57,570 nt of DNA from Spirogloea muscicola (GCA_009602725.1 WELB01000112.1:203117-260686), one strand, 5' to 3'; positions 37,489 through 49,789 are shown, counted from the stretch's first letter. Made by a program: numbers and translations. Notes: generated by a model not told the origin, from the sequence alone.

Positions 37489-39119
37489 CTACAGGAAAGC
37501 GGCTGCTGATATGAAAGAATCGGCTGTGAAGGAGGAGGGAAGACCTGTTTCCAAAATTTGCAGTACGTAAGCTGGATAACAAATCAGAGGAAGGGTAACA
37601 GGCTTGAGTGCTTTGTCTTGGCGACTGAGCTGGTTGGTGGAGTCAGCCAGCAGCTCTTTCTGCAGGCCTTTGAGTCGCAGAGTGCTGCCTTCAGGCACGT
37701 ACGAGAAGCTGTTGTAATCGTGTAGGGACTGTCCTGCATTGACTAATGCATGTCAACAACGAGGCAGACCAGGAGCCAACTTGGAGATCATGTGTCATCT
37801 CAGGTCGGGCTGTAGTGCACAGTGTCAGGTCAGAGAGGTGATGCAGCTGCCAACCTGCTGTCCACCTTATCTTCCAGCATTTACGTTTTTTACAGGTCTA
37901 GGAGCCTGCGCTATTTTTTCCAGGCCGGAGAAGGGGAAAGGGCTGTAGAAGATTTTGACAGAGCCTCTGGGCAGCAGACTTGCAGGCCAGGTAAGTGGGC
38001 TTCATCGATGAGGGTTTTACTGTCTTGCTGCCCTGAGAGAACAGCTTCAACTGCCAGTCGAGCTCATGTAGTAAGCAGCACCTTGAAGGCATCTGCATAT
38101 AGGTGTCACAAGTGGTCTCGTGCTTTTGGAATGATCAGGAAACGGCAAGAAGTACCGATGGTTCACACCCCAAGAAACAGCTGACTTAGTGGAGGGCTAC
38201 CTTCACTTTGGCCCGCAATGGATGAGGATATTGAGCTTGTACCCCAGTTTGTCTGCCACGCGAGATAATGTCCAACTCAAAGACAAGGCAAGGCCTCAAC
38301 CATGTCACGAACAAACCAAGCAGACTTCAGACTAAGGCAACATTGTCTCCCAAACGACCCCAACTATGTTGATGTTGACAGATGCCTCGTAGGAAGCTAT
38401 CTGAGATATCTTGCTTGCACTTTGTGGCACAGATCAAGACGATGCAGAAGAATGGCCAGCTTGATGCCATGCTGGGAAGCAACAAGGAAAACATTACTTT
38501 GTTAGAGAACATCAAGCGCCTCAGCCTCAATTCTTGCCCACCACATGAGAACATAGACTTTCCTCCGACTGCCAGCTGCAGTCTGCAGTCCAGTACACAA
38601 GCTTGACATAGGTCGGAGGTGAGTCAGAGGCTGCCTTGCTTCTGTCGCCTGTCATTCTTTGCTCAAGCGACATAGCTGTGATGAAGTCAAAGAGCTGCAG
38701 TGCTTCATGCGGCACAGTCAGTCAAGCAAGCAAGCAACAGCAGCTGTTTGCCTTCCAGAAATGCTTCAATAGAAGTGTTTAATTTATCAATCAAGGCCAG
38801 CCCGAAATTCTCCTACAGATTTATTCGGTTTTGCATTCTGCCCTCGTTCATCTATCTGCAAACCCAGTACAGCTTGCAACATGGAGGACAAGTAGGCTGT
38901 GTCAGGACTCTGTCGTGCTTGACCATGGAATGGTTCTGCTTGCCCAGAAAGGCTTTGACAACCGTGCAGTCCTCTCATACGTGAGGATTCCATTGGCATG
39001 AGCGCACTTTTGTGCTTGTCGAGCTCATTGCAGCTTGGACTGTTGACATGAGAACGTTGGACAGGAGAAAGGTGCAGAGGTCCATGAATGCCGTCAGGGA
39101 TTACAAACAAATCCGGCAC
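37489..39119 (-). CDS. Unrecognised multi-exon gene
   Basis: Several minus-strand segments look coding but I could not join them with confidence: 39119-38990 (PDGIHGPLHLSP), about 38970-38890 (DCTVVKAFLGKQNHSMVKHD), 38812-38740 (ENFGLALIDKLNTSIEAFLE), about 38700-38590 (LFDFITAMSLEQRM, PPTYVKLVYW), about 38480-38420 (HGIKLAILLHRLDLCHK), about 38060-37980 (ELDWQLKLFSQGSK) and 37730-37610 (SFSYVPEGSTLRLKGLQKEL). The last may hold the C-terminus. Amphipathic helices dominate and no motif identifies a family. It sits just downstream of the glycosyltransferase gene on the same strand. Confidence 0.4.
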
Positions 39120-39131
39120 AGAGCAGACTCT

Positions 39132-41934
39132 TCAAAAGGGGGAGTGCCAGGGATCGTCCAGCGACTTGACTACCGGCCCAAGGGCGTCCACCTGCGCAAC
39201 TCGCTTGCGGGCGCCGAGGCATTCACCAATTAACCGACCAACATTTGATGAGTATGTGACGACGGAATAGTCGGCCAGCTTGCAGACCATGTAGAGTGCA
39301 GCCATAAACCGCCGCTCGTTGCGTAGATGCCACCGGGGCGGGCGCTCCGCCTGGGGGTCTTGGATATCCACTCGGGGCAGGCCCTGGTCCACGAGCACTG
39401 CATGCTTGATTGGGATGCCAAGACTCTGCGGGTTCGTCGTAAACTGCTTCACTATCGAGTTGGTGTCGCTCATGAGTAGGATGGTGCTCCACGCCTTCTC
39501 AAGCTGCCCCTCCAGATCCAGCATGGCTTGCACGTACTCTTTTGGGTTACGGAAGTGACCAGTCTTTCTGTAGTAGTTATCCTGGAAGCAGTCGACAACA
39601 AGAGAGATGTGTGAGGCACAGCACTGTATAGGGCTCTACAAGCTACGCTAAACGGCAATGTTCCCTAAGTAGCGCTGTGTCTCAATCCTGCAAGCCACGT
39701 ATTGGAAGCCAGGTAGAAGTCTGACCAGTGTCTTGTTGCCCTCGCGCACGGGCATGGCGATGACGGGTGGGTCGAAGGTGAAGGAGGGGCTGGCACCGCC
39801 GCCTCCATTCCTTCGGCGATACCAGGCCAGTGCACTGTTGACGTTTCTAAGCGCTTCTGGACCTGGGACGAGCATCCACTTAGTCATGACTGATGAGAAG
39901 AGGAACTCGCGCTGCGCCTCGGATGCCGTGAGCGGGTCGCTGCCGCCTACCAGCGCCACCTCCTTGGCAGCCACCATGGCCGCGAACATCGCCGCCTGCC
40001 AGTTCTGCAAGAGCAAACCAGCACCACGCCAGAATGGGGCGTTCATTGGCACGGCAGGCCTGCATGCCATCCCTGGGCTTTGGAGGGGCAGCAAGTGGAT
40101 GCTACAGAGGTGGGAAGTGCGTCCTCAGTTGCAACATTTGAACGTTGAAGGCAGCGGCAAACTCAAGCTATTGATTGCTCAGTGGCAGTACTCTATTCTC
40201 AATTGCCGCTCTAAGCCAGCTCTCAGTATCTCTTGGGTGCACACCTTCACAACCGTCATGTTGAAGGTGCCCTTGTCAGCAAGGACCTTCACGATCCCAG
40301 CAGGTGGCGCATCGGCGGAGGTGCCGGTGCGCTCAGTGCCACTGGCATACCATTGGTCGACCTTGTCGAAACTGGTATAAGTGGCTTGTTGGAGTGCAGC
40401 GAAGCGAGCGCGGTAATCAGGGAGGCGGCAACCAGCGAGGCCAGCAAGGTGGCAGCCAAGGTGCTGGTAGAAGGGGCAGCCCTGCAGGTATACGCTGTCC
40501 GTCTGCGGCACGAGCACGACACTCCAGTTGAGCGCTACTCCAACTGCCAGCGCGCTCTGCCACTTGTGAAACGTTGTCGCTAACCCTGCACGCGCAAAAA
40601 AATGAGGGGCAAATGTCTATCAGCTGCCAGAAGAGGCACTGAGGATGCCCACATTGTCTCCAAAAGCGACGGGCATGATCGATTGGAATCACTAAGACAT
40701 GTTCTCCCTCGAGAGTCATGACCACTGCAGCAGCGGCCATCACTATGCGGGTGGTGAGGCAGCAAGCCCTTACCATCAACAGCAGTGTCAGGGGCGAGCC
40801 ACATGCGCTGCTCGCAATCGGGCGGGAACTGGTTCGCCGTGATGGCAGCAACAACGCGATCTTCAGCAGCAGCAGTCCACACCAACGTGCCTGGCGCCAG
40901 GAGGCCCACCAGCGGCGCCTCTGCCTTGCTCGACGGCACGACCTCGCCCTGCGTCACGCGCCACGCGGGTGCGCGGCAAGATGGTGTCGGTGGACTGGCA
41001 CGGCACAGGCAACCAGTACTGCAATTTTTGCGGCCGAATCTCAGCAGCAGCAGCAGGGATGGCAAGGGTGAGCTCACATTTGCCGCCACTCTGAAAGGGC
41101 TGCCATAGTCGGGCCGCTCGCTGGCAGCCTGCGCCCACGTTGGAGTGGTATTCCTGCGCGATGGCGGCAGTGCATGAGCGAGACTGCCCGAGCAAAGCGT
41201 GCATGGCGGGTGCAGGGAGGTGAGGTTAGCGGACGTTGTCGCGGACCTCAGCATGGCGACGTAGTCGGTGAGGTTGCGGCTGGCAAAGACGGCGCCGCCC
41301 TGGCGGCCGCCCGGGTACTGCCCGGCGCTGCAGGGGGGGCACTTGCGCTGGAGCACTTGGGTGCAGATGGCCAGCGAGCACTCGGGCTGCTCAATCAGCT
41401 CCTTCTGGGACAGGCTCGGCAGCCTGGACGGGGCGAGACACGGTACGGGGGGCAAGTGGGCGATTGGGTTAGTGGGCTTTGCGAGGTGCTGGGCAGAGAG
41501 GGATCGATGCTGCCATCTGAACTGGCGGCTCGGCGGGTGTGCGAGAGGAAGCGCAGCTCAGCTTCACACGGTGTGGGGGGAAGAGCTTTGGCTGAGTGAG
41601 TGAGGGAGGGAGGGAGGAGGGAGGGAGGGAGGGAGTGAGGAGGGAGGAGGACTCAAGGAGTTGGGCACCGGAAGAGCTCGGTCCCAGGCAGGCGAGGCGC
41701 CTGGTACGACGTCGCGCCGCTGGTGACGGTGAGGTCGAGGTAGCCGCCGCGCGACGAGTACGCGCGGCGGCAACGCGGGCACCAGAAGCCCGAGCGCTGG
41801 ATCGACAGCTGGGTCAGGCCGGCGGGGCCCGTGCGGTCGAGCGCGCGGTAGCAGACCGGGCAGGCCAGGAGCTCGCGCTGCTGCTGCTGCGCGCCGGGCC
41901 CGCCGATTCCGCTGCCCTCCTCCCTCCTCCGCGC
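39132..41934 (-). CDS. Fucosyltransferase-like glycosyltransferase, apparently fused to a methyltransferase-type zinc ribbon
   Basis: Exons (minus): 41934-41669, 41423-41247, 41153-40774, 40585-40245, 40004-39726, 39581-39132; phases agree, about 630 residues. Exon 1 encodes LLACPVCYRALDR...GFWCPRCRRAYSSRGGYLDL...GTELFR. This is the four-Cys N-terminal segment of plastid UbiE-type methyltransferases such as Arabidopsis At2g41040, but no methyltransferase core follows. The remaining exons have N-glycosylation sequons, GLATTFHKWQSALAVGVALN, NWQAAMFAAMVAAKEVALVGG, PVIAMPVREGNKTL (place of the usual H.R.GDK strand), DNYYRKTGHFRNPKEY, LLMSDTN and SVVTYSSNVGRL. These fit a GT-B enzyme of the fucosyltransferase type; donor and acceptor are unknown. 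The alternative is that exon 1 is a separate truncated gene. Upstream sequence, with an N at 41992, may hide the start. Confidence 0.65.
41600..41652 (+). repeat. GGGA-rich polypurine tract
   Basis: GAGGGAGGGAGGGAGG-type runs with many G triplets within ~50 bases, inside the first intron of the glycosyltransferase gene. It could form a G-quadruplex on this strand. Confidence 0.8.
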
Positions 41935-43540
41935 CTGCAGCTTTCATAAAAGGCCAGCAGCCATCAGCAGCGGCGACGGCCGCGCTTGACCNCGGCGGCG
42001 GCGGCGGCGGCGCCGGCGACGGCGGCGGGCGCGGGCCGGCAGGAGGGAGGGGGAGGAGGGGGGTGGCGAAAAGGCAGCCGGGCAGACGTGGGCGTGGGCG
42101 GTGGAAGGGGAGGGGGGCTGCTGGGGCCCCCGGTCCTGCTGGCTTCTCCCCCACTGACCGCCCGCCACGGGCACTGACGCTGCTCGCCGCGATCGGGCGC
42201 TGACGCGGGGCCCCGATCTGACGCTGACGATATCAGGAAAGATGACAACTTGTTATGCGACCGGAAGGGTTTTTATTAGACACTGACGCTGGCGCCGGCG
42301 GCCCTGTGTCAGACGAAGTTTGCGTTCAGGTTCGCGTTCGTTGGCGTTGGTCGCTTGCGTTCGTGTGCACGCTTTCGTCGGCTGGTCGTTTCTCAAACTG
42401 GCAGAAACAGCTGATGAAACGGCTCTTCAAAGCCCTCAACCCATGCAGAAGAGCTGCTTCTTCTCAACCAAGAAGCTCACTTGGTCGTCGCTCAAGCTCA
42501 TTCAGTCGTCACGCTGGCCGTTGACGCCTACGGGCCCTTCGGGACCTTGTCAAAGCAGCTCATCCAAAGGGGATGGGGGCTGTGAAAAGCCAGCCTACAA
42601 ACGGAAATTGAACAATGAAGAAGGACTCAGTTGCTTGACCTCCTCCAGCGGCTCGTGCGGCGAGCTCTGGTCCGGCGTCAAGGGCAGCAAGGCGAGCTCC
42701 ACGGACTGAATGGCGCCAGGTTGCCCGCTTAGCCCTACCGAATGTTGCTCTCAGTCTTGCTCCAGCACTCCCAGACTTTTGCTATGCGTTTGCTGGCAAG
42801 ATGTACTTTTGCTGCTGCTTCCAGGTCTTGACGTTTCGACATTCTTCTGGCGGCTAGCTACTCCGACTTGCAGCTGTTGATTAGGGCTACTTGTGGACCC
42901 ATTTAGGGCAGCAACCTTCGTAGCTGGTGAATTACTATTCCTTCGGACTTGTCCATGCATTCTTTGGCTCGCCTTTCCTAGCCATCGCCCCATTTTCCCC
43001 CTTGTAACAATGAGAAGAGGCTCTTACAACGGGGGCAATGGCTGTGAAAGAAGTAGCTCTTCCAAAGGGGGCACTGGCTGTAAAGGGCCAGCGCCTACAT
43101 TTCTAAGCCTTCTTCATTAGAGCACCACTGTCTTGTCACCAGCAGTCTCCTCTGAACTGCAGTAAACCCCCACCAGGTTGCACTCAGGGTGCCCACATTA
43201 CTGCTGTGACCAAGCTCCTTGTCTCTCACCATGCACAAGTTGAGTAACTTGCCTCGGTCGACCAATACCTCAGACATGCATGTCCTGTCCATGTGGACCC
43301 TGCTGTCTTTCGCCGGATGGCATAAACTTCCTTGTACCAGGTCCAATAACGAGGAGAACGGACAGCGAGCCATGTTATTGCTTGTGTCTGGCCTTCTACT
43401 ACCACTAGCTGACGAACTCCAAGAGTATTTGAACTCTGATTGCAAAGGCTGGGTCCAGAGAACATGCATATGGTCTGGAAAACCCCTTTCAGCTCCATCA
43501 GCATCCCCACATTGTCAATGGGCATAGAGGCAGAAGTTAC
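41935..43540. other. GC-rich promoter region, then retroelement debris; no gene recognised
   Basis: 41935-42260 is GC-rich with a CGG repeat and a single N (41992). From 42340 on there are short retroelement-type hairpins (about 42580, 42960, 43030) and one tail at 42850-42895. 43095-43525 has an open minus frame of ordinary composition without a known domain. Confidence 0.4.
42850..42895 (+). mobile_element. Decayed retroelement tail (SYSDLQLLIRAT)
   Basis: GCGGCTAGCTACTCCGACTTG encodes AASYSDLQLLIRA, the family tail with the final GY-stop mutated. Confidence 0.55.
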
Positions 43541-46071
43541 TTATGTTGGCATTGCTGCCATATTTCTCACTTTACACAATTTCGCAAGCAAGCCTGAAAG
43601 CTGCAGCAGGGAGCCAACGCCGTCTGCGATGCGCAAGTGCGCGAAGCCCACCTCCTGTACATGCTTACATCTGAGCATCAGCTACTTGCAAGGGTCAAAG
43701 TTTTCTCACAAGTCAACCAGCCCAAGCGTTATTCAGCAGGAGGAAGCTGAACAAAGTCAAGGGGTTGCGCCTACCCGTATGAACTCCAGTTTGAGGTACT
43801 CAGGCATTTCGTAATTCTTCACAATACGGAACAGAGTCGTGATAATATCAGATGCAGCAAAGCCGGAGTCGTGTAATTGCTTAAGGCCACCATACGCCTT
43901 GTCAATATCACCAGCTAGACTGTGCTTCACGATATTGGTGATCACAAGCGGGTGCGGCTGGTCACAGACCTGTCATCAGCAACAAGTAAGAGCAAGTACT
44001 GCAGTAGTGTTTAACTCTGATACTTGGTCCATTGAAGTCAGCCGCTCTGATAGTGTTTGTAAAGTGCCATTGATTTCTTGTGATGCTCTTGCGTGGACTA
44101 CGCTTCTTGACAACTGGACCTCACAGGGATGCAGTTGGGGCCTAGAGAAAGCGCAAAGAGGATGATGAGGACGCCAAGAAGGCTCAGGGAACCCTGGCTT
44201 GCACTCTAATTATGGCGTAACATGGCACATGAGCAAGCAAGCAAGCAGGCCATCCTATTCAAAAGGTATCTGTCCACCTTGAAGACGTTCTCTTGGCTTA
44301 CGAAGCCAAAGCCGCTGTATGTGGCCTGCAAATTGTTGAGGGCTTGCCGCATATCCCCGTCTGCTGTGAAGACAATAGCCGCCAGCCCCTCTGGAACATA
44401 GGCGACCTGCGTGTTGCAAGTGTGTTGGAGTAGCTATTCAACGTCATAAATGACTGCAGAGAACCCACATTCAGGGGAGGTCCAGGTTTGCGGACCTATA
44501 GGCTCAAAGCTCCACGTATGTCTTCTGCAATGAGACTGAAGTTGAGATGCGACACGTGCTGAATTTGGTCACACAAGACCTTCCATGCAAGAGAAATAAG
44601 ACCCCATTGCAGGGAGCATCCTTGTGCACACCTTCTCAGCCTCCACGACCTTCATGAGGCGGTCCAGAATCTCCTGCTCAGATAGCCGCATGAAGCGGAC
44701 AATAGCGCAGCGACTTTGGATCGGCTCTATGATCTTTGACGAGATGTTGCAGGCAAGCGCAAAGCGCGTTGTATTTGAATAAATCTCCATGGTCCTCCGC
44801 AGCGCCTGCTGCGCTCCAGCAGTCATGCTGCGCATTCCTGGATGAGCGGAGGGTGAGTCCAGTGACCAACATTGTAGCGTCCCATAGTCGCCATGGACAC
44901 GCGCCTGTTGTTCCTTCGCAATTGTGGAAGTCGCGAATGCAGGCCGCAATGAGGCTAAGCAACAATTTACCATGTTGCATCCCTCCACTTCACTGCTTGC
45001 AGGTGCATTTGCGACAACGCTGAGAGTACGTCAACTTGCTACGAGTGTTTTGCAGCAGCACACCCACCTGTCAGCCTCATCGAGGAGGATGATCTTGTGA
45101 CGGCCCGGCGGCAGCGTCACCTTCTTCTGCGCAAACATCTTGATCTTGTTCCTCACGACGTCGATGCCCCTGTGACGGGTCCACAAGCCGCACCTCAGAC
45201 GGTTCTCTCTTATGTTGAGAATCTGCTGAGGCTGAGGTGAGGCTGGCGAGCTGGCCGTCGGTCACAGAGGCAATAGGTGGCAGCAGTGGAGAGAAGCCAT
45301 CAGTGGGGCACCTGTCATCCGAGGCGTTGAGCTCCAGCACAGCCTCCTTGAAGCTGGCGCCCAGCAGCTCGTGCGCCAGCGCCAGGATGCTGGTCGTCTT
45401 GCCGGACCCGGGGGGCCCCTGCAGGCAGTCCATGTCAAGGAGCCAGCGAGCCAGAGCTACAGACTGCGCGATCGACAGACCGGCAACTTGGGCAGCATCA
45501 AAGTGTATGCTGAGAAGAGTGCCACTACGAACGAGGAACCGGCCAGAAATAGCACACGCCGGCGCCGTGAGAGTGCCTATGCGAGCCACATAAAAAATCC
45601 AGCCGCTGGCACTTCGGCCGCGAGCAAGGCGGCCGCCAACAAGTGGGGCGCAGCGAGCTCGCTCGGGCAGGGGAGTGGAGTGTGTATTGGGTGGTGGACG
45701 GCCTGAGCGACCAAGGACAACGGCAAGAAGCACCTTGACAGACGTCACCACCTGCTGGTAAGCTGACTCGCTCAGTGACCACGGGTCGGCACGTAGAGCT
45801 CACTGACTGATGTCCGAACACTGGACGGCAGTCGACAAGCCCTTGCGCAACCAGCTGGGAGCTCGGCCAGCTTTGCCGGTGGCGCCGGCCGCGGCGGGGG
45901 GGATACGGCGAAGATGAGGTTGGGCATGTTGCCGTCGCGCGCGACGACGGCGAGGCGCGCCACGGCGTCCGGGTTGCCCACCACGTCGGCGATGCGCGCC
46001 GGCCGGTACTTCTCCACCCACGGCAGGTCGGCGTCCCGCCCGCCGCCCGCCGCCGCGGCGCCGCCCGCCAT
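43541..46071 (-). CDS. RFC2: Replication factor C small subunit, RFC2 type
   Basis: ATPase of the clamp loader that places PCNA at primer ends in the nucleus. Exons (minus): 46071-45907, 45418-45312, 45169-45068, 44827-44632, 44406-44278, 43969-43775, 43654-43541. Phases agree, giving about 335 residues, the normal length. Landmarks: [18 protein letters not shown] (RFC box II), Walker [29 protein letters not shown], Walker [26 protein letters not shown] motif [30 protein letters not shown] (sensor 2 region), and C-terminal [20 protein letters not shown]. These match human RFC2 and its plant orthologue. The first intron (45906-45419) and the GC-rich upstream region with an N at 46119 are uncertain sequence. 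Confidence 0.95.
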
Positions 46072-46394
46072 GGCGTCCCGCCCGCCGGCAATTGCGGAGG
46101 CCGCCGCGCTTCAAAAAANGCCGCCCCGCCGCCGCCGTGGCGCTCTTGCCGAGACTCGCCGCCTCCGCCATCTCCGCCGCCGCCGCCGCCGCCGCCGCCG
46201 CTGCCGCCATTCGCGGCGCACAGCTCTGGCCCTCGCCCGCTCGCGGCCCGCGCTCTCGTTCGTTTTCTTCTTTGCTTTTAGCGGGAAGGCAGCTGCTGTG
46301 CTGTTGGCTTTTGGCGCTGCCCACGTGTCGCTGCAAACAGTTCAAGCGTCCATAGTTCCCTCCTTTCGCAAGCCATCATTGCATGCTAAGAATG

Positions 46395-46542
46395 CGGCTA
46401 TCATTGAGTCTGCAGCGCTCCCAGGCACTCGCGATTACCAGCGTGCTGGTCGTGCATTAGCCCAGGCTAGTGGCTTCCGTGGTGGTGGTTTGGCGCCTCA
46501 GTATAGCTTGTCAGATATGCATGTGCTTACTCGGGGATATTA
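46395..46542 (+). mobile_element. Retroelement tail fragment, GGGLAPQ subtype
   Basis: Reads QRAGRALAQASGFRGGGLAP, then LSDMHVLTRGY-TAG, the tail with a GGGLAPQ insertion in place of GDSFPAA. A second copy lies about 400 bases on. Confidence 0.7.
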
Positions 46543-46839
46543 GTGTCCCCCTTAGCCAGCTCATTACCCAGTTAACAGGACATTTGTAAGGCTAGAATTG
46601 GCCTCCCTTGCAATTTTGATGCGCACCGCGCAGCTTCTCCTTCTCGATTTCATGTGCACCGCGCGCCTTCTCTCTCCTTTGCTCACCCGTAGGTACTTAT
46701 GTCACCTCAGGCACCTCACTCTAGGTCTCCATATTTATGTAGCCTTGTTTAGTTTGCACTAGGCTCTGCCTGAACACTGTATCGGCTTGAATTGGCCTCC
46801 CTTTCATTTCATGCGCTCCGCGCGCTTTCTCTCTTTTGG

Positions 46840-46969
46840 TACTTGCAATACACCAGCGTGCTGGGCGTGCATTAGCCCAATTAATGGCCTCCGTGGTGGT
46901 GGTTTGGCTCCTCAGCTTGGCTCGTCAGATATGCATGTGCTCACTCGGGGACATTGGCGTCCCCCTTAG
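46840..46969 (+). mobile_element. Retroelement tail fragment, GGGLAPQ subtype, second copy
   Basis: Reads LRGGGLAPQLGSSDMHVLTR then GH in place of GY and a lost stop. The sequence between the two copies also repeats (GCCTCCCTTTCAATTT.., CGCGCGCCTTCTCTC). Confidence 0.65.
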
Positions 46970-47502
46970 CTAGCTCATTACCCCGTCACAGGCCATTTGT
47001 ACGGCTAATTTTGGCCTCCCTTTCAATGTCATGTGCGCCGCGCGCCTTCTCTCCTTTCCTCCACCTGCCATCCTTCTTGCCACTGCTGCTGCCTCCGACT
47101 CCTCTAGCATTCCACTGGGCTGTCCATTCCTTTGGGCTGGCCTCTCACAGCCACCAGTCAATCTGGTTGCGCCTTCTCCCGTCTCTAGCAGCTCCAGAAG
47201 CGGTGCAGGTCGAGTAGACATGGCTTCCGTCAGCACGGCTCCCCCCGCTCTGTGGCACCTCCGGCCCTCCTCTCCCCCACCCTGCTGCTGACACGGGGTA
47301 TTGAGGGCGCCCTGTCTGCCTTGGCCATTGGCCTTCGTTTGTTTCAAATACACAAAATTCCTCTGCCTGGCCTTTGGCTCCGTCATGAACACCTGTAAGC
47401 ATCTGGCTGGCATTTCACAGCCGATTCTTTCATATCAGCAGCCGCTCTCTTTCCCACCCGCTATCCAGCCTGCCATTGCTGCTCCCTCCGCACTTAGTTC
47501 AT

Positions 47503-47689
47503 TCTTTTGAATGCTGCCTGGCGCAACGTGTATCGCATTTGCTTGGCCGTCCCGCTGCAGCGGTCCATGACTCGCGCGCTGCTTCTCCGCGACGGTCGTG
47601 CCCTTGCTGCCGCCTCTGGCCCTCGCCAGGGGACCCGCTACCAGGAAACTAGTCTCTCCGACCTTCGGCTGCTTAGTAGGGGTCACTGA
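47503..47689 (+). mobile_element. Retroelement tail fragment
   Basis: Reads VYRICLAVPLQRSMTRALLL, DGRALAAASGPRQGTRYQET then SLSDLRLLSRGH-TGA. It is followed by a stem-loop at 47837 and by a direct repeat (agcagctccagaagcggtgc) shared between 47190 and 47890. Confidence 0.75.
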
Positions 47690-47836
47690 GTGTTCGGTAG
47701 CTACTTGCTTCTGTGTGTGCTTTAGCGCTTTCAATGGGCGAGCTCTTTCTTTCCCTGGCCCCTTCGGACTTTGTTAGTTCTTTTTTCTTGGCTTGCCTTT
47801 CCCAGCCACCGCCATCTCCTGGAAGCGTCTCTTTTT

Positions 47837-47856
47837 GGGCTGGCCTTTACCAGCCC
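47837..47856 (+). repeat. Stem-loop GGGCTGG / CCAGCCC
   Basis: Perfect 7-bp stem with a 6-base loop (CCTTTA), followed by CTATGGGCGCGC. Confidence 0.75.
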
Positions 47857-47989
47857 CTGTTCTCTATGGGCGCGCACTTCTTCCCACTCTAGCAGCTCCA
47901 GAAGCGGTGCAGGTCGAGTCGACTTGGCCCCCGTCAGCACGGCTCCCCTCGCTGTGTGGCACCTCCGGCCCTCCTAGTATAGGGCTTCA

Positions 47990-49389
47990 TTTCATGTAGC
48001 CATATTGATTGCACTGCTTTCTTGGCACTTTCTGCATTTTGATTGAACTATGTATTGGCTTGATTTGGCCTCGCTTTCATGTCATGCGCATAGCGCGCCT
48101 TCTCTGCCCTACTATGAGAATAGGCGCGCGGTGCGCCTGAAATGGAAAGGGTGGCCAGTTCAAGCATACACTTTGTTCAGGCAAAGGCTAGTGCATAAAG
48201 TGGGCTGCGAAGTCGGCACGGGAGCCGTGGACGGGGACGGAGGGTGAACCCAGTGGACTTGACTCCGACTCGCTTCAGTGTTAGGCTCCGGTGGTGGGCG
48301 ACGTGCCGCTCGGAGAAGAATGTGGCTGCTTGATTTTCAAAGAGCGGCTGAGAGAAGGCGCGAGCGGTGCGCTTGAAAAACAGAGGAGGCCAATGCAAGC
48401 CAATACTGCTCGGGCAAAAGCGAGCGCAGAAAGTGGGGCTACATAGACCGAAGCCCTATGCTAAGGCCACTTAGCACCCACGAGTGAGCACATACGAATT
48501 GCACAGGCTACTTTGGGCAGCCGAAGCACCGCCACGAGAGGCCAGTGGCCTGACTAAGAAGAAGTGAGCTCGTCCGAAGGGGGCCGGGGGCTCTGAATAG
48601 CCAGCCCAGTAAGAGTGGACAAGGTCCAGCACGCCCACACAGCTAATGACTAGCCAGAGCTTGGGAGCACCGTAAAGCAAGCGAAAGCAGCATTCTGTAA
48701 TGCGCAGCTAATGCCTGCAGAATGCAAGTGTGCCCTAAGCTGCGCCCAACTGCCCGAAGAAGCTCTTCCAAAGGGGCGATGGCTGTGAAAGGCCAGCTCG
48801 AAACTAGTGGAATAGATTCGTGGGCCACTTTAAGAGTTGCGTAAGAACCAGAATTAGGCCCTAACGTGTGGCTTCCTGTGAGGCATTTAGCTGGGAGCAA
48901 GGCAAGCACATGGCTATTTGACATCATGTCTCTTGCACGAATGGCCCGAGTGGAACCTTGGTGGTCGAAATGGCTGTAGCATCACATATAGAAAAGCGTT
49001 GCCGTCATCGCAATCGCCTATGTGGCTACTAACAGCGACTTGAGGGGTGATCGGATAAAGAGGTGCTGCTCAAGAGAGTCACACTCATGAATCGCTTTTG
49101 CCACACAACCCCCCAGGCGTCCGAGCTCCAACTCTCCAACGTACTGGAAAAGGTAGGCTCTTTTAAAGCAATTTGCGACCTTTACAGGAACTACACTTCA
49201 GTCAACTTCTCAAACTGGTGGCCAGAAGGCCAGCCCACGAAGATCGTAGAAAAGGTCCACGAGGAGCCAACAGCAAAGCGCAAACGGCTTAGCAGCCCAA
49301 TAAGTGGCTACCACGGAGGAAAAGGGGGGGAAGAGAGGAGTGGGGTGGGGTGCAGTGGCGGACGGATTGCTGTCAGATGTTTTGCTGTT
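47990..49389. other. Retroelement debris and unassigned sequence
   Basis: Contains decayed tails on the minus strand (48680-48471 ends NSYVLTRGC-stop) and reverse-orientation hairpins (about 48600 and 48780). No host gene is recognised. Confidence 0.5.
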
Positions 49390-49488
49390 CGAATGTCCTC
49401 AGCATTCGTCGTCCACTTGCGTGTAGGCCGCGCCTTGGCTGCTGCCTCCGGGTTCCGTCAAGGCGACGCTTTTCAGCCCTCTATTTAA
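49390..49488 (+). mobile_element. Retroelement tail fragment with early stop
   Basis: Reads SSAFVVHLRVGRALAAASGF, RQGDAFQPSI then TAA, cutting off the SDLxLLTRGY end, which continues out of register (TCTGACTCGCACTTGCTGAAT). Confidence 0.7.
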
Positions 49489-49789
49489 TCTGACTCGCAC
49501 TTGCTGAATGAAGGTTGTTGAGCGCCCACTTGCTGACTTCTTGGGAATAGTATCCTGCTTTTTGCGCCATCTGACCCTTTCAGACCTTGTACATTCCCCT
49601 GGGTGGCCAGGGGAATGTACAATGGGGCCTCTCACAGCCACTGCGGCAAATTTGAAGAGCTGCTCCATTCTTTCTTTCGGTAAGACAGGAAGAAGACGCA
49701 AGGTGCGCATGGATTGGGAGGGAGGCCAAAGCAAGTCAGTATACTGAATGCAAGAAGAACAAAGAAAACCTTAAGACGCCCAGGGACGT

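Noticed and set aside
37489-39119. SAMHD1-like dNTP hydrolase, from the segment PDGIHGPLHLSP
   Set aside because: It resembles the start of that family (D.IHG), but none of the later HD-domain motifs could be found.
41564-42154. 196-codon minus frame rich in Arg/Pro/Ala
   Set aside because: It is a shadow of the zinc-ribbon exon, whose real frame has the CxxC motifs and ends at a donor that keeps phase.
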